This document shows positions 1 through 10,394 of a stretch of DNA of 64,000 nt, in pieces. Source of the stretch: Odontocerum albicorne (taxonomy: Eukaryota > Arthropoda > Insecta > Trichoptera > Odontoceridae); assembly GCA_949825065.1 (NCBI GenBank), contig OX463846.1, forward strand, positions 10,001,366-10,065,365, given 5' to 3'. Both the position numbers and the translations under genes were made by a program. The stretch's first letter is position 1. Each line of letters starts with the position of its first letter. The notes beneath the pieces are model-generated. The model was not told the DNA's origin. It did no database searches and saw only the letters and a list, made by a program, of their open reading frames with translations.

Positions 1-546
1 AATTTTAATCAAATAAACTAAGTAAAGTGTTACAAAATAAGAAGAAATATTACTATAAAACTATAAATATATGTAAGCAGATAAAGCTGTATAATGACAT
101 TACACTGCACATACGATTTAAAACTGACAGTTGCTGGTGAACTGGTATGAAGTTAGACACAATCGGAAAGCTATGATTGGTCAATTCGGACATGATCTTT
201 TTTGATTAGTTTGAAGCCTGGTCAAGATTGTTTTTGAAAAAATAATGTACTATTATAATGATTTTAAAATAATTTATACGCTATTTTCATTGAAATGAAA
301 ATGTTAAACGGCTCCGTACCATCGATAAAAAAATATCTGCTTTACCAACTCTTTTTTTGTATTAGATGGACATGATTTTTTTTAATGTTACCTCCTCACA
401 TGTGATACTATCACTCAAACGTTCAACTTTATATAAAGTGTAATGTATGTATAGTGTACATATGTGTTTTTAATTATCAATTTTGATAAGACATGCCAAA
501 AAGAGTTTTCTTCAAGTTTTTTTTCAAAGGTGTATGATACTATGCG
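1..546. other. AT-rich sequence, nothing recognised
   Basis: No coding similarity, tandem repeat or terminal repeat was recognised before the mariner boundary. The stretch is AT-rich with short homopolymer runs. Confidence 0.5.
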
Positions 547-548
547 TA

Positions 549-1489
549 TCCAGAAAGTAAGTATACTGAGGCTCTCACGACCGGATGGATTTTATTTTCG
601 ACATGTTGGCTACACTTCCGTATAGCCTGACCCTTCCCCTCCGCAACGAGACCGGTTCGAAGTCAGTACGTTGAGAAGTGTCGACGCGATAACACGTTTC
701 GTGAAAAATATCAATCCAATCTCCCGCCAAGTGCGAAATACGTGGCGTTATCCGTTATCTCGTTTGGAAGGGAAAACCTCCGGTTGAGGTTTATAATGAG
801 GTGAAAACTGCATATGGTGATAAAGCTATGAATCGTACGAGTGTGTACAAGTGGTGTCGCGAGTTTAAAAACGGTCACGTCACACCTCTTCACCCTCCGC
901 CAAAAAGTTCAAAACCACAATTTCAGCCAAGAAAATCATGGCATCCGTATTTTGGGACTGTCAAAGCATAATTTTAATTGAATATATGCCTCAAGGGGAG
1001 ACCATCAACTATACAAGATACTGTGAGACCCTAAAAAAATTGCGGAGGGCGATTCAGAACAAGAGAAGAGGCATGCTGACAAAGGGAGTCTGCCTCCTGC
1101 ACGACAATGCCAGACCACACACGGCCAACGCCACGAAGGAACTGCTCGCCTCGTTTAAATGGGATGTCCTGAACCATCCCGCGCATTCCCCTGACCTAGC
1201 ACCTTCAGATTACTATCTCTTTACCTCCCTGAAGCTGCACATGGGTGGAAAAAGGTTTTCAACCGACGAGGAAGTAAAGGAGGAGGTGGAGAAGTGGACG
1301 GAGGGGTTGGCGGGAAACTACTTCGAGGAAGGCATCAAAAAGTTGATACCCCGCTTCACCACCTGCATTGAGAGGAATGGCGACTATGTCGAAAAATAGC
1401 TTACATATGTACTACGGTAACCACGTAATTTTTTTGTTTAAATAAAAAAAATTGTAACCTACAAAAATTCAGTACACTTACTTTCTGGA
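549..1489 (+). mobile_element. Internally deleted mariner (Tc1/mariner) element
   Basis: The ends are inverted repeats: TCCAGAAAGTAAGTATACT at 549 and its complement, with one mismatch, ending at 1489. A TA dinucleotide flanks each end (547-548 and 1490-1491), which is the target-site duplication expected for mariner. The element is about 940 bp, against roughly 1.3 kb for complete mariners, and carries two transposase pieces in different frames (about 700-880 and 881-1399). The missing part lies between the DNA-binding domain and the second half of the catalytic domain. The good inverted repeats mean it could have moved in trans. Calling it mariner is secure; I do not assign a subfamily. Confidence 0.93.
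699..1399 (+). pseudogene. Broken mariner transposase
   Basis: The N-terminal frame (738-880) reads as a mariner helix-turn-helix region, with the recognisable run VWKGKPPVEVYNEVKTAYGD followed by NRTSVYKWCREFKNG. From about 887 a different frame gives SSPSAKKFKTT and then the C-terminal half, ending at the stop at 1397-1399. In the part starting at the ATG at 938, the second catalytic Asp lies in HDNARPH (residue 56) and the third in SPDLAPSDY (residue 91), a 34-residue spacing (DD34D). In the mariner family the first catalytic Asp sits in a TGDEKW-like motif upstream of this point. That segment is deleted, so the protein cannot be active. The shift of frame at the junction confirms decay. 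The 153-codon frame 938-1399 is therefore not an independent gene. Confidence 0.92.
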
Positions 1490-1924
1490 TATGCCTCGTA
1501 CATGCCATCCAACACTCAGAGGCAGATTATTCTACGTTATTTGAACTTCCATAGGGTGGGGTATTATGACAATGTAAAAAGCCCTGCCAAAATATCTCTC
1601 CCTTTTGGAGATTGAACTCAAAGTTCTGTTTCTCTACAAAGCAATATCTTTCTGACAGAAATCTGAAGATACGAGACATGTTGGAGTGTGACAAGCAAGG
1701 ATGAGACAAATTTCAGAGTTGCGTAATGGGCAATGAATAGGGGCACAATTTCCATAACAAGGAGATATAAAAGAAGGAACCCTTTCACTCCGACGAAGGT
1801 AACTGACATGTTGCTTCGAAGAAATCGACTGAACTGACGATGGAAATTGACTGAATCGACTAAATTGACCACGATGGTCATATGGAAGGATGTGGAATCA
1901 ATAGAAAACAAGTACTGTTATCTC

Positions 1925-2097
1925 AACTTTTGTTGTATGCAGATTTATTTATCTTCCAACAAAATAGAAATATGTTTACTACCTTAATTAAACATCAGAA
2001 TGAAACCCTTTTTCAAAAAAATAGTACAATCCGGGAATCAAACCTAATACCCCTGTGCTGGGAGACAGATATCTTAACAACTAAGTCGCAAAGATAA
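1925..2097 (-). repeat. tRNA-derived SINE, family 1
   Basis: Minus-strand copy. Reading the complement, a box-A-like segment near 2080 is followed by a degenerate box B (complement of gggaatcaaacct), then the SINE body and part of the tail shared with copies at 6425, 18060, 30775 and 34491. Decayed. Confidence 0.65.
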
Positions 2098-2099
2098 TC

Positions 2100-4640
2100 T
2101 ATGACAAGTATTATCTTTACTTTCGACAGCAGAAGACCAAGAAAATACACGCTTCAATGAAAAGATAATACCTGAAGACGATGTGAATGTGACAAAAACT
2201 ACGTTAAACTTACTAAGTAAAAATACCCACATATTTTAAGCATAAAGTGTTATTTCTTACTTGAAATAATATGTTTCCGTTGCCCCGTTCGTTCAACTAG
2301 ATATATCGAGCTTTTCAATGTACGCAGGGTGAATCCAAATTATTTAATTGGTACATTTATCAATATAAGTTGTTTTGCGTTCTTCACATTCTTAGTTTCT
2401 TTGAGTTAGACGTATTTGGAATTCAATTGATGTACTCGTATTTAAAACGGGATTAAATGAGTACTTGGCTACACTTGATGCCAAGCGACCTAACATATGT
2501 TACTCTTAAATTTTTTTTTTCTTTTTTGTTTTTTTTTCTAAATTTTTATTTACAACTCGTTTATAGTTTTTTTTAATGATTCATGTCTTATAATGATTTC
2601 TGTTATATGTTATTTTCTACGTAAACTTTACTGGTCTAGATTAATTTATTTATAAACTATGTATGTTATTGTATTCATGAGAATTTATTTTCTAATAAAC
2701 CATAACATAAGGTAACTAACGAATTGATAATAATTATTGTAAGCTTAAATGAAACCTTAATAAATTGAAAATAGTTGATTTTCCTTTTCTATTCCTTGGG
2801 ACTGTTGGCTTAAGTAAAAGCATAAATTTTAACACCACAATTTATCATAATAACACAATTTACTAAGTCCCAAATCCATTACATTAAGATTAACGATTCC
2901 GTGCAGCCTAAATACAACCCCTGCCACGGCCTTATCAACCTTAGAGCTGACACTAGGGGTAGTGTCGCCTGTGTACAAAATCCTCAAACGTCACTTTAGT
3001 AAAATAATATAATTCATTAAAAGGACAAATGAAATACTCCATTCATTTTATCCAAAATTTCAGGTTCGATCCTTGACACCTAAAAAAAGAAAACTAACGC
3101 GGTTCCATTCTGGTTAAAGCGTTTGTTTGGCGACAATCTTCTATTTTTCAATTAAATATCGCATTTCTTTTCACTTTTTTCAGTTACTATGACTTTGGGT
3201 TTTGCTAAATTCATTCTCAGGCCTATTTGTTCACCTTTTTCATGCGATTCACTCATTATACGCCATAATTAATTTTCATCCTCCACTAACACTCCATTTC
3301 ATCACAATATATATTCTCCCATTGTGCATATATATTCTCCCTTCCTATCAACAGTGCATATATATTCTCCCTTCCTATTAAACAAGTCTATCAAATAAGT
3401 TATGTAATTTTTTAAATTAATCAAGTTGGCTCGTAGAGCACCATCTTTGTTTTTTTTGCGAACTCTAGCACTGAGTCAAAGAGTTTATAAAATCAATCCA
3501 AAGGGGGGACATTTTGAGAGCAACCGACTTTCTATATGAAGCAGAAATCGAAGAGCAATGAAGATGACAATCAAACAAAACGACTAACGAGTAAAACATA
3601 ACCTGAACCCGACGTATTCATGAATCCTTAAAATCTTTATGCTATTTCATTCAAAATCAAGTTACCGTTTATACTCTCAACTACTGTGACAACCATTACA
3701 TGAACTAATCATTCTTTCTTTCCAGCATTTTAATACCGCACCAAGTGTACCTATATGGTTAAAATAGAAGCATTCTATGCCGAGACAAAATCACTCGGTG
3801 TCGGTAGCCAATACCTTTATATGACAAAACTTGTCGAATTTATCAATACACCTGGTGAACAAATGTGAAAACTACGAGTGACAGTCATATGGGTGCCCTA
3901 ACTCAGCAATGGGTAGAAAAAGGGCAGGTAAAGATACGTGTACATCCAAAATTAGGAAACATGCCGCCCGCGTGCATAGCATACATTGCAAAAATAGATA
4001 TGACGACCTGACCTTATACCCGCCGTGTTAACATTAATGAGATTTCCAGAAAACGTATTTATATTCGCAAAGGTAAATAAATACAGATTTATTTATTTAT
4101 TTGGTCTGACCTCATAAATTGGAGTGATATTTTATTGGTTGTTCGTTATATTGACACATATTGACATTCCTCTGTAATATTTATTATTTTCTTTGATGTT
4201 GGAAAAGCATAAAACGACTGATGATAACACGATGTTATATCGTGTATGAGAGACCTTTCATTTAATATTTATTTGGGCTCGTTGATTTTTAAATCTTCTC
4301 AGAATGATTTTTAAAAGAATAATGAGAAATGTTTTTCGTTCGCTTTATTTTCCGAAATGTTTATAAAAATGTAAGAAAAACAAAATACATTTAAAAAATA
4401 TGAAATTTACCAAACGTAAATATGATATGTTATGTTACAATATGTTTAAAAAGATGGTTTAAAAAAAATATGTGAAATATTAAATTTATGTTATAATGTT
4501 CGACAGAGAAAAGAATGCTCAGATAAAGATAAATTGAGAATCGGTTGTTGTAAGTAAAATAGCAAAACGAATCTTGAAATATTTTTTTTAAGTTGAGAAA
4601 ACGAGTTTTGAGAGATTTACGAAACAAATATTTAATAATA
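2100..4640. other. AT-rich intergenic stretch
   Basis: No coding similarity was recognised. It holds a T-rich segment (about 2505-2570), a short repeated motif at 3303-3385 (about 2.5 units of a ~37-bp unit containing atatatattctcccttcct) and otherwise unique-looking sequence. Confidence 0.45.
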
Positions 4641-4689
4641 ATGCATATGATTGAAATTACTGTTTGAGTACCAACTTTGACATATAAGA

Positions 4690-5130
4690 GTGAAACACGG
4701 ATATGAATAAAAATAAAGACTTATTGGAATCGAATAAATGCAATAGAAATGCGTGTTCACAAAAATACGTGAAGTGGTAATATATGACATAATACGAAGT
4801 GAAGGGATAAGAGATGAATGTGAACTTAAGGTTGATGTGTTTAAATAAGACAAAAAAGCATTAAAAAAAGCACATGGGAGAAAGCCAAACAAAACAAATA
4901 TTTGGTGGAAAGCGTGGTGAAGGAAGTCCAAAGAAATTATGGTTGGATCAAGTGAATGATATTTTAAAATGTAGGCGGAAAGGTAGTACGTATGAAAAGC
5001 ATGTATGACGATATGCATGAATATAGATGATGCGAGAGCTGTGTGTACGAATAGAAAGGCGTGGAGATATATGCTCAGCATTTAGCACAAAAGGCGCATG
5101 GTGTGATGGTATGTTTGTATTATAAAATAA
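4690..5130 (+). mobile_element. LINE-A 3-prime end, decayed
   Basis: Degenerate end of the most frequent non-LTR family in the window. It carries the shared terminal landmarks in order: a gtggaaagcgtggt(g/a)gaaggaag stretch (GKRGRGRP-type), a ggttggatcaagtgaatgatattt stretch (LDQV..I), an aatatagatgatgcgagag segment (MDVEEA-like), a cgtggagatatatgctcag segment, and the tail gtgatggtatgtttgtat. Several frameshifts and stops. The match is to sibling copies at 9240, 18440, 47580 and 56520 in this window. Confidence 0.7.
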
Positions 5131-5139
5131 AAGAAAAAC

Positions 5140-5506
5140 TTGAACAATCCTTTTCATCACTTTGCGTTGCAGCAGAAAGTTGCATATATGATATACTCGT
5201 AACGTGAAGATTCAAGCACTATCCGGTGTTGACCAAACAGTGACCAAACCATCAGAATTCACACGTTAAGTGAAACCAAATGGAAGAGTACTTCAATAGA
5301 CACAAAAAGTTCCACATAGACAGTGTGTTGACTGAAGTAATTGAAGAAAAAGACGGGATGGAAGCAGGATACCTAAAATCTTCCATTTTCAAAACTGTAG
5401 CTTTGTGGAAGCTGCACGGATATTTAAAGTTAGGACGAAGCTTACGAGTATCATCAAATATATGTCTCGTCAACTTTACTGGTCCATTTCCGTTATATCG
5501 TTTAAT
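5140..5506. other. Sequence with no recognised feature
   Basis: Short overlapping open frames occur on both strands (5252-5513), but none resembles a known family and no repeat structure is visible. Confidence 0.4.
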
Positions 5507-5507
5507 G

Positions 5508-6041
5508 CAGTGATTCCCAACGGTGGCATTATCAACCCCCTGTGGAGGGAGGGGGGGGGGTTAACTTTTTATGAGGTGTTGAGATGTACAAATTATTACG
5601 GGGTATATATTAAATATTCCAGATATAAAACAAAATCTCAGTTTGAGCGAAGAGCTCAATTGCAAACATTTGTTTCACAACTGCAAAACAATTGTCTTTG
5701 TATAATTCAACTTTAGGAATTTATGGTTTTCAATTACTTTGTGGTCTTGTTTGTTTATAAACGAAAATTTATTTATGAAAAACTAGGAAAAAAAACATGA
5801 TTTTTGTATTAATTACAACATATCTCTTAGTCATTATTGTGTATTAGTCGCTGATCCTATTTATTATCTCCAGTTAGAAAAAGCGCACAAACCAAAATGT
5901 TGGTATTTTTTAACACTTTTTTTTTAATTTTTCTACGTGGCAAGAGCTTAAAATATTCAATACCAAGGTGGGGTTTGACTTATTCTAAGATGCTCAAAGG
6001 AGGTAATATTAAAAAAAAGTTTAAAAAACCGTGGATCAATG
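5508..6041. mobile_element. Possible hAT-like non-autonomous element
   Basis: The left end starts CAGTGATTCCCAACGG, and the complement of the right end reads CATTGATCCACGG. CAGTG...CCAA ends are typical of hAT-type elements. The two ends agree only partly and I see no matching 8-bp target duplication (gtttaatg against tatcaata), so this is tentative. A run of ten G lies at 5551-5560. Confidence 0.3.
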
Positions 6042-6420
6042 TATCAATATAGCACTGTATTAATTACTATTTCAATAAACTTTTTATAAAAAAGATTATA
6101 GCAAAATATTCACTCATTCATTACATCATATAACGGTATTGGAAATTACGGTTCACCCAAATTTAAAACCTAGGAGGCTTTAAAGGAGTTACATCATAAG
6201 GTTTATTGGGATATAAAACATTCCAGGTTTAAACTGACGAATGTTATCTCTATCATTAAACGCGGTCTTATATACGAGTACATTTCATAATTAGAATAAA
6301 CACAATTTAACAAAAACCACTTACGCAAGGGGAAATTTTTATGATATGAAAATAACGTTTATGATGAATGCTCGAGTGTCTGGTTCAATTTAAGAATTTA
6401 TTTTATCCGAATTTATGTTT
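6042..6420. other. AT-rich, nothing recognised
   Basis: No gene, repeat unit or terminal repeat was identified. Confidence 0.4.
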
Positions 6421-6424
6421 TCTG

Positions 6425-6605
6425 TGATGACCTTCGTGACCTAGTTGGCAAGACGCAAGAATTCCAATACGGAGATTGCGGGCTCGATTCCTGTTGGAAC
6501 CAAATTTTACAAAGGTATCCAGTTTGATTTAAGTCTTCTTTTACATTATCCAGGTGGGTCAGAAAAGATGGCTTCATGGCAATAAACCGACCAGATTTTA
6601 CTGTA
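6425..6605 (+). repeat. tRNA-derived SINE, family 1
   Basis: Box-A-like TGACCTAGTTGGCAAGACG and box-B-like GGCTCGATTCC are spaced as in a tRNA. The shared body follows (ggtatccagttt, then agaagatggc-type and a GGCAATAA segment) and ends before an AT-rich tail. It aligns with the copies at 18060 and 34491. Confidence 0.75.
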
Positions 6606-6609
6606 TATA

Positions 6610-7274
6610 ACGAAATTTTAACAGTTCATCAAATTACCAAATTTTGAATCACATAGAAAACAGCGCTTTAAAAGTTTTCCGGTAAATGCTGCATCATATA
6701 TTTATAACTAATGATCGTTTTCATGCTTCGATTGGTTCACCATCAAAACTTTTGTATTTGCTGAAGAGCATCAGTTTACTTATAATAATCGCAAGAATGT
6801 AATTCATCCACTCGAATTATTTTCATTAATTTATTCCGTATAGTGCCCCTCAAAATATCAAAACTGGCGTTCGACATATTTTGTACATGCTTTGGCTCCA
6901 ATAATTAAGATTTCGAGTTTTGGAACGACTGAGGTAGGCACGAAACTCGCAGTTCGTCATCACACATATTGGCAACACTACCGAACGTGAAGATGTAATA
7001 AAACTTACACGTCTAGTTCATGCGAGTGTTATTTTCAAAGGAACTATTCTAGCTGACCGAGATTATTATTTTTTTTCGTATACCATTGGAATTCGAACCC
7101 GAAACTATTTGTTGAAAGTCTAGACACGAGAAGCTGAACATCTTTCAGGGGAGGATCATTTCTTTTTTTTCAACGATTGATGATATCTCACGTTTATAGT
7201 TGTTATTTACATTGTTGAAGAATTTTGTACAAATTAATAAAAAAAATTTACGTTTTCTTATTATCTACTTTTGT
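6610..7274. other. No gene recognised
   Basis: Mostly unique-looking sequence. A tRNA-like phrase, ggaattcgaacccgaa, at about 7088-7103 may be a box-B remnant on the minus strand, but nothing around it supports a SINE call. Confidence 0.4.
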
Positions 7275-7358
7275 ATAGTTGACTGGAAGAGATGGCCACT
7301 GGGCAATAAACTCCGTAGATTGTTATACAGTGAAATGTACATAAATAAATAAATATTA
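7275..7358 (+). repeat. SINE family 1, 3-prime half only
   Basis: Carries only the family tail: gttgactggaagagatggcc, then a GGCAATAAACTCC segment, ttgttatacagtgaaatg, and a short (AAAT)-rich end. The tRNA-related half is absent, as in a truncated or recombined copy. Confidence 0.6.
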
Positions 7359-7439
7359 CTCTCCCCAGCTAACTAGATGATTTCCATTGATAGAAGTTTT
7401 AAAACAAGTTGTATAAAATAACTTTTTACATGTGTAAAA

Positions 7440-7556
7440 AAGAAATAAAATAAATAAAACACTTATTTTATATTTTTGTGTTCACCATTGGTTTATTTTG
7501 AGTTTACTACCGGTTTCGAAGACCTCCGTCTTCATCGTCAGGTTAAGATAAACTAA
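7440..7556 (-). mobile_element. Penelope-like terminal segment
   Basis: On the minus strand this reads as a CTGACGA...GAAACCGGTAG core followed by an AT-rich tail. The tail (aacacaaaaatataaaataag) recurs on the plus strand at 58945-58975. CTGATGA...GAAAC cores next to such tails are known from the terminal repeats of Penelope-like elements. No reverse transcriptase is visible beside it, so this is a solitary end or a relic. Confidence 0.45.
7502..7552 (-). ncRNA. Hammerhead-ribozyme-like fold
   Basis: On the complement: stem I 5-prime strand gtttat...ac; CTGACGA (fits CUGANGA); one extra T; stem II GAAGAC-GGAG-GTCTTC; GAAA; a minimal stem III (A-C / G-T around a 2-nt loop); an A at the cleavage position; then GTAAAC, which can pair back with the first strand around an internal bulge. 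This is the type I topology with a very short stem III described for Penelope-like elements. The additional T between the core and stem II is a departure from the textbook core, so activity is uncertain. Confidence 0.4.
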
Positions 7557-7609
7557 ATTGCTCCCAATATATTTATTCTGCAAGTGTACATAGTATTATG
7601 ATTGTGTGC

Positions 7610-7960
7610 GGTATAGTGTGGGATGAATATTTTTGGTCTTTCTGGAGTGATGATGTGTGAGGAGTTGAATTTCGCAAGATGTTTCCAGTTGTAGTTGAGT
7701 GTCACTGTTTGTCAGGTTGATGAGAGCGTGCAACGAGGTTTTGTTTTTGTGTAATCAAAAATCGGAAAGAAGTATCGATTTATTTTTCTCATGCTAAATA
7801 TCCTCAGCGAGATACAGGCGAAAGCCTAATTTACAGGGGATACGACAAATGAAAGGCAACAAACCCAGATCCATTAAAATTGTATGTCCAAATCAAATTA
7901 TCTGCTGTTTTTCTCAAATTGTGTATATTTCTTGTTATGTGTCATAAAAAAAAATAAAAA
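7610..7960. repeat. Dispersed repeat R1, copy 1
   Basis: About 340 bp that recurs at 55935-56272 in the same orientation, with segments such as aatcaaaaatcggaaag, aatatcctcag(c/t)gagatacagg and acaaacccagat(c/t)cattaaaa shared. No coding identity recognised. It lies just beyond the hammerhead-like segment and might belong to the same element. Confidence 0.7.
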
Positions 7961-8086
7961 AATAAATAAGAGGAATTAGGTAGGGGGAGAGAAGTGGGGA
8001 GAGTTGTGATTCAATGGTAAATGGGGCGGGGAAAAAATAATCTTATGGGCAGAACAGGGTTTGGATATCCAGAGTAGGGGGGGGGG

Positions 8087-8098
8087 GGATGGATTTTA
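8087..8098 (+). repeat. Poly-G run
   Basis: Twelve consecutive G in an AT-rich context. Confidence 0.9.
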
Positions 8099-8420
8099 AA
8101 TGGGAAACATATTTAACAGAGGGCTATCATTAAAATTGGGTTGATTGTTTATAATATCTAGACTAAATTTTATACTTTTTTTAATCTCGAGAATTTCCAA
8201 ATTGTCAAGCTGTAATCCCCCTCGGTTTGTGTGTAGAATCCGTTAACCGCGATTGATATCAAAGGAATGGTTATTTTAATTAGGTAGTTAGCGAACTCGG
8301 AAAAAATAGTGCTATTTAGGCAAGATGAAACTCGGCCAACCAACTTGAAAAGTGAAACACCTTAAATGAAAAACAGACACAGTAAATTATTATTTCTCGT
8401 ATTTGGTACTCAAACTTAAC

Positions 8421-8775
8421 TCTTTCGGATGGAGGCCAAGCGTTTTATCACAAGCCCTTAACTTACATTCAAATGTCAAATGTTGTCGAAGCTTTCGGAT
8501 GGAGGCCAAGCGTTTTATCACAAGCCCTTAACTTCCATTCAAATGTCAAATGTTGTCGAAGCTTTCGGATGGAGGCCAAGCGTTTTATCACAAGGCCTTA
8601 ACTTACATTTAAATGTCAAATGTTGTCGAAGCTTTCAGATGGAGGCCAAGCATTTTATCACAAGCCCTGAACTTACATTTAAATGTCAAATGTTGTCGAA
8701 GCTTTCGGATGGAGGCCAAGCGTTTTATCACAAACCCTTAACTTACATTTAAATGTCAAATGTTGTCGAAGCTTT
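8421..8775. repeat. Minisatellite, 70-bp unit x5
   Basis: The phrase cggatggaggccaagcg recurs with a spacing of exactly 70 bp (cggat or cagat at 8426, 8496, 8566, 8636 and 8706). Units differ by only a few substitutions. The period is not a multiple of three, so the open frame running through it rotates through all frames and is not a gene. Confidence 0.95.
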
Positions 8776-8778
8776 AGT

Positions 8779-9235
8779 TCTCCAAGTGTTTGACGAAATG
8801 TCAAATTTATTTACTATTCAACTTTTATAGAGACAGGAATAAAATTCTTATTTTATTTATAAACATAAAAAAGACATATTAAATTATTTTGCTCAACACT
8901 GAAGATAAACTAATTTCGCCTTTTTTATTAAAAGCAACAAATTTGATACTGGACATATATTTTTTCTCGTAAAAGACAACCAAACTGACAAAAGAAGTAA
9001 AATAAAAAAGTAAACATGATAAATCTTATGAGTAATGCTTTAGAAAAGAAATAAAATGTCTCGGCTCCATTTATGACCTGTAAAGAAAGACATTTAGGAG
9101 TTTTTCTCTACGTCCAGTAATAGCAAACCGTTCTATACTCACAAGTCACAAGAACAAAATATTGTTTCATTTCTGGAAAAAAAAAACACCTTTTATATTC
9201 AAAGGCATTTCCCCAGGAAATGATTGGGACATAAA
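8779..9235. other. AT-rich, nothing recognised
   Basis: No feature identified between the minisatellite and the LINE-A tail. Confidence 0.4.
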
Positions 9236-9239
9236 GAAC

Positions 9240-9505
9240 AAATAAATAAAATCTAACAAAACAAATTTACAGTGCAAATGTGATTGGAATACGTGGTAGA
9301 GGAAGACCGATAAAAGCACAGACCAATTTATGATATTTTGAAATAAAGAAATGTAAAAAAGTCAAATAACCTTAGTAGCTATATGATAAAGTGTATGGAT
9401 GTAGAGGATGCGAAAGATGTATGTCGTGATATGAAAGTCTAACACTCTATCCAGTCTGCCTATCCCGAAAGGAAAACAGCGTGATGGTTTATACGCATGT
9501 TTTCA
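9240..9505 (+). mobile_element. LINE-A 3-prime end
   Basis: Contains tacgtggtagaggaagacc (RGRGRP-like), then gtgtatggatgtagaggatgcgaaag (CMDVEDAK), then ctgcctatcccgaaaggaaa (SAYPERK-like), and ends at gtgatggtttatacgcatg. In this family the C-terminus of the endonuclease-reverse transcriptase protein reads ...MDV.EAKEVC.D...W.SV.SAYP.GK. Broken by frameshifts. Confidence 0.75.
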
Positions 9506-9509
9506 TGAA

Positions 9510-10005
9510 CTTTTTTTATCTTTCCATAATCTAAAGAAAATTGTCGATTTGTTTTTATCTTTTAGGCTTTAGTGAAATTGGTTCACCACCACCGTCCTCA
9601 CTTATCATCCTCAGTCATTTTGGCGGGTTTCGACTCGGAACAAAAGTTTTGTACATTTTTCACACTTATCGTTGTTTGTTCCAAGGCTACAAGGGTATGA
9701 GTTATCTGTACATTTTCTCTATATTGTTTTTACTTAACAATGTAGATGGATCAAACGATACATTAATCAGTTTGTTATTCAATAAGAGAATATATCCAGC
9801 TTTTTTATCAACGTATCAAAGACTTAAAACGTTTTTAAAAAGCTTGCTAGGTTCATTCCCTTCATATACATTTTTATTTACATAAATCTTAAAAACAAAT
9901 GGTTTAATCGTTCCCAAAAAGGTTTCTGTATTCCAGTGTCTCCCAAAGTTTTTCCTTTATCACCCATAACCGCTTATTAATAGTCATTTTTACCCAGTTC
10001 AGTTC
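9510..10005. other. No gene; possible hAT-like end
   Basis: A CAGTGTCTCCCAAAG motif at 9934 resembles a hAT terminal repeat, but no partner end was located. The 114-codon frame at 9541-9885 has no recognisable domain. Confidence 0.3.
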
Positions 10006-10009
10006 GACC

Positions 10010-10330
10010 CACTACCACGCTGTTGTGAGGGACAAAATAAGTCATGCGTGATGTACACTAGAAAATCACAATCTTCTTTAATTTTTACGGGCGTAACGTT
10101 ACGTAGTGACGAATAAGGAACTGCCCAAAAGGACTCCTCTTACAGTGGCGACACACTTGAGTAAAAAGTAGCGACTATGAACTGAAAGTCCAACTGCATG
10201 AGAGAAGGAAGTTTACTCGCAGTGCAGTAAATATACTTATGTAGCGGCTTTATGCGTAATCACACCTGTATGTCATTAGCTGTAGTGCTTTTTAAAGAAC
10301 TGCGCTAGTTTGGGCATTTAAATCAAATGG
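10010..10330. repeat. Dispersed repeat R3, copy 1
   Basis: Shares an ordered set of segments with 41025-41260: the (c)cacgctgtt phrase, gggacaaa, a gtcac(g)tag(t/c)gacgaa phrase, ggaactg(c/t)cc, aaagggactcct and gtg(g/a)cgacaca. More GC-rich than its surroundings. Identity unknown; it could be a terminal repeat or untranslated part of a retroelement. Confidence 0.6.
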
Positions 10331-10394
10331 ATGATGGATGAAAAGGACATTCTCTACGGTGCAATATGCAAGGCCTTATGATCCCACAGCCAAC

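Noticed and set aside
8480..8752. 90-codon frame through the 70-bp array
   Set aside because: A 70-bp period shifts frame every unit, so the frame is a by-product of the repeat lacking stops.
9934..9948. CAGTGTCTCCCAAAG, a hAT-like terminus
   Set aside because: No matching second end or target duplication was found nearby, so no element was called.
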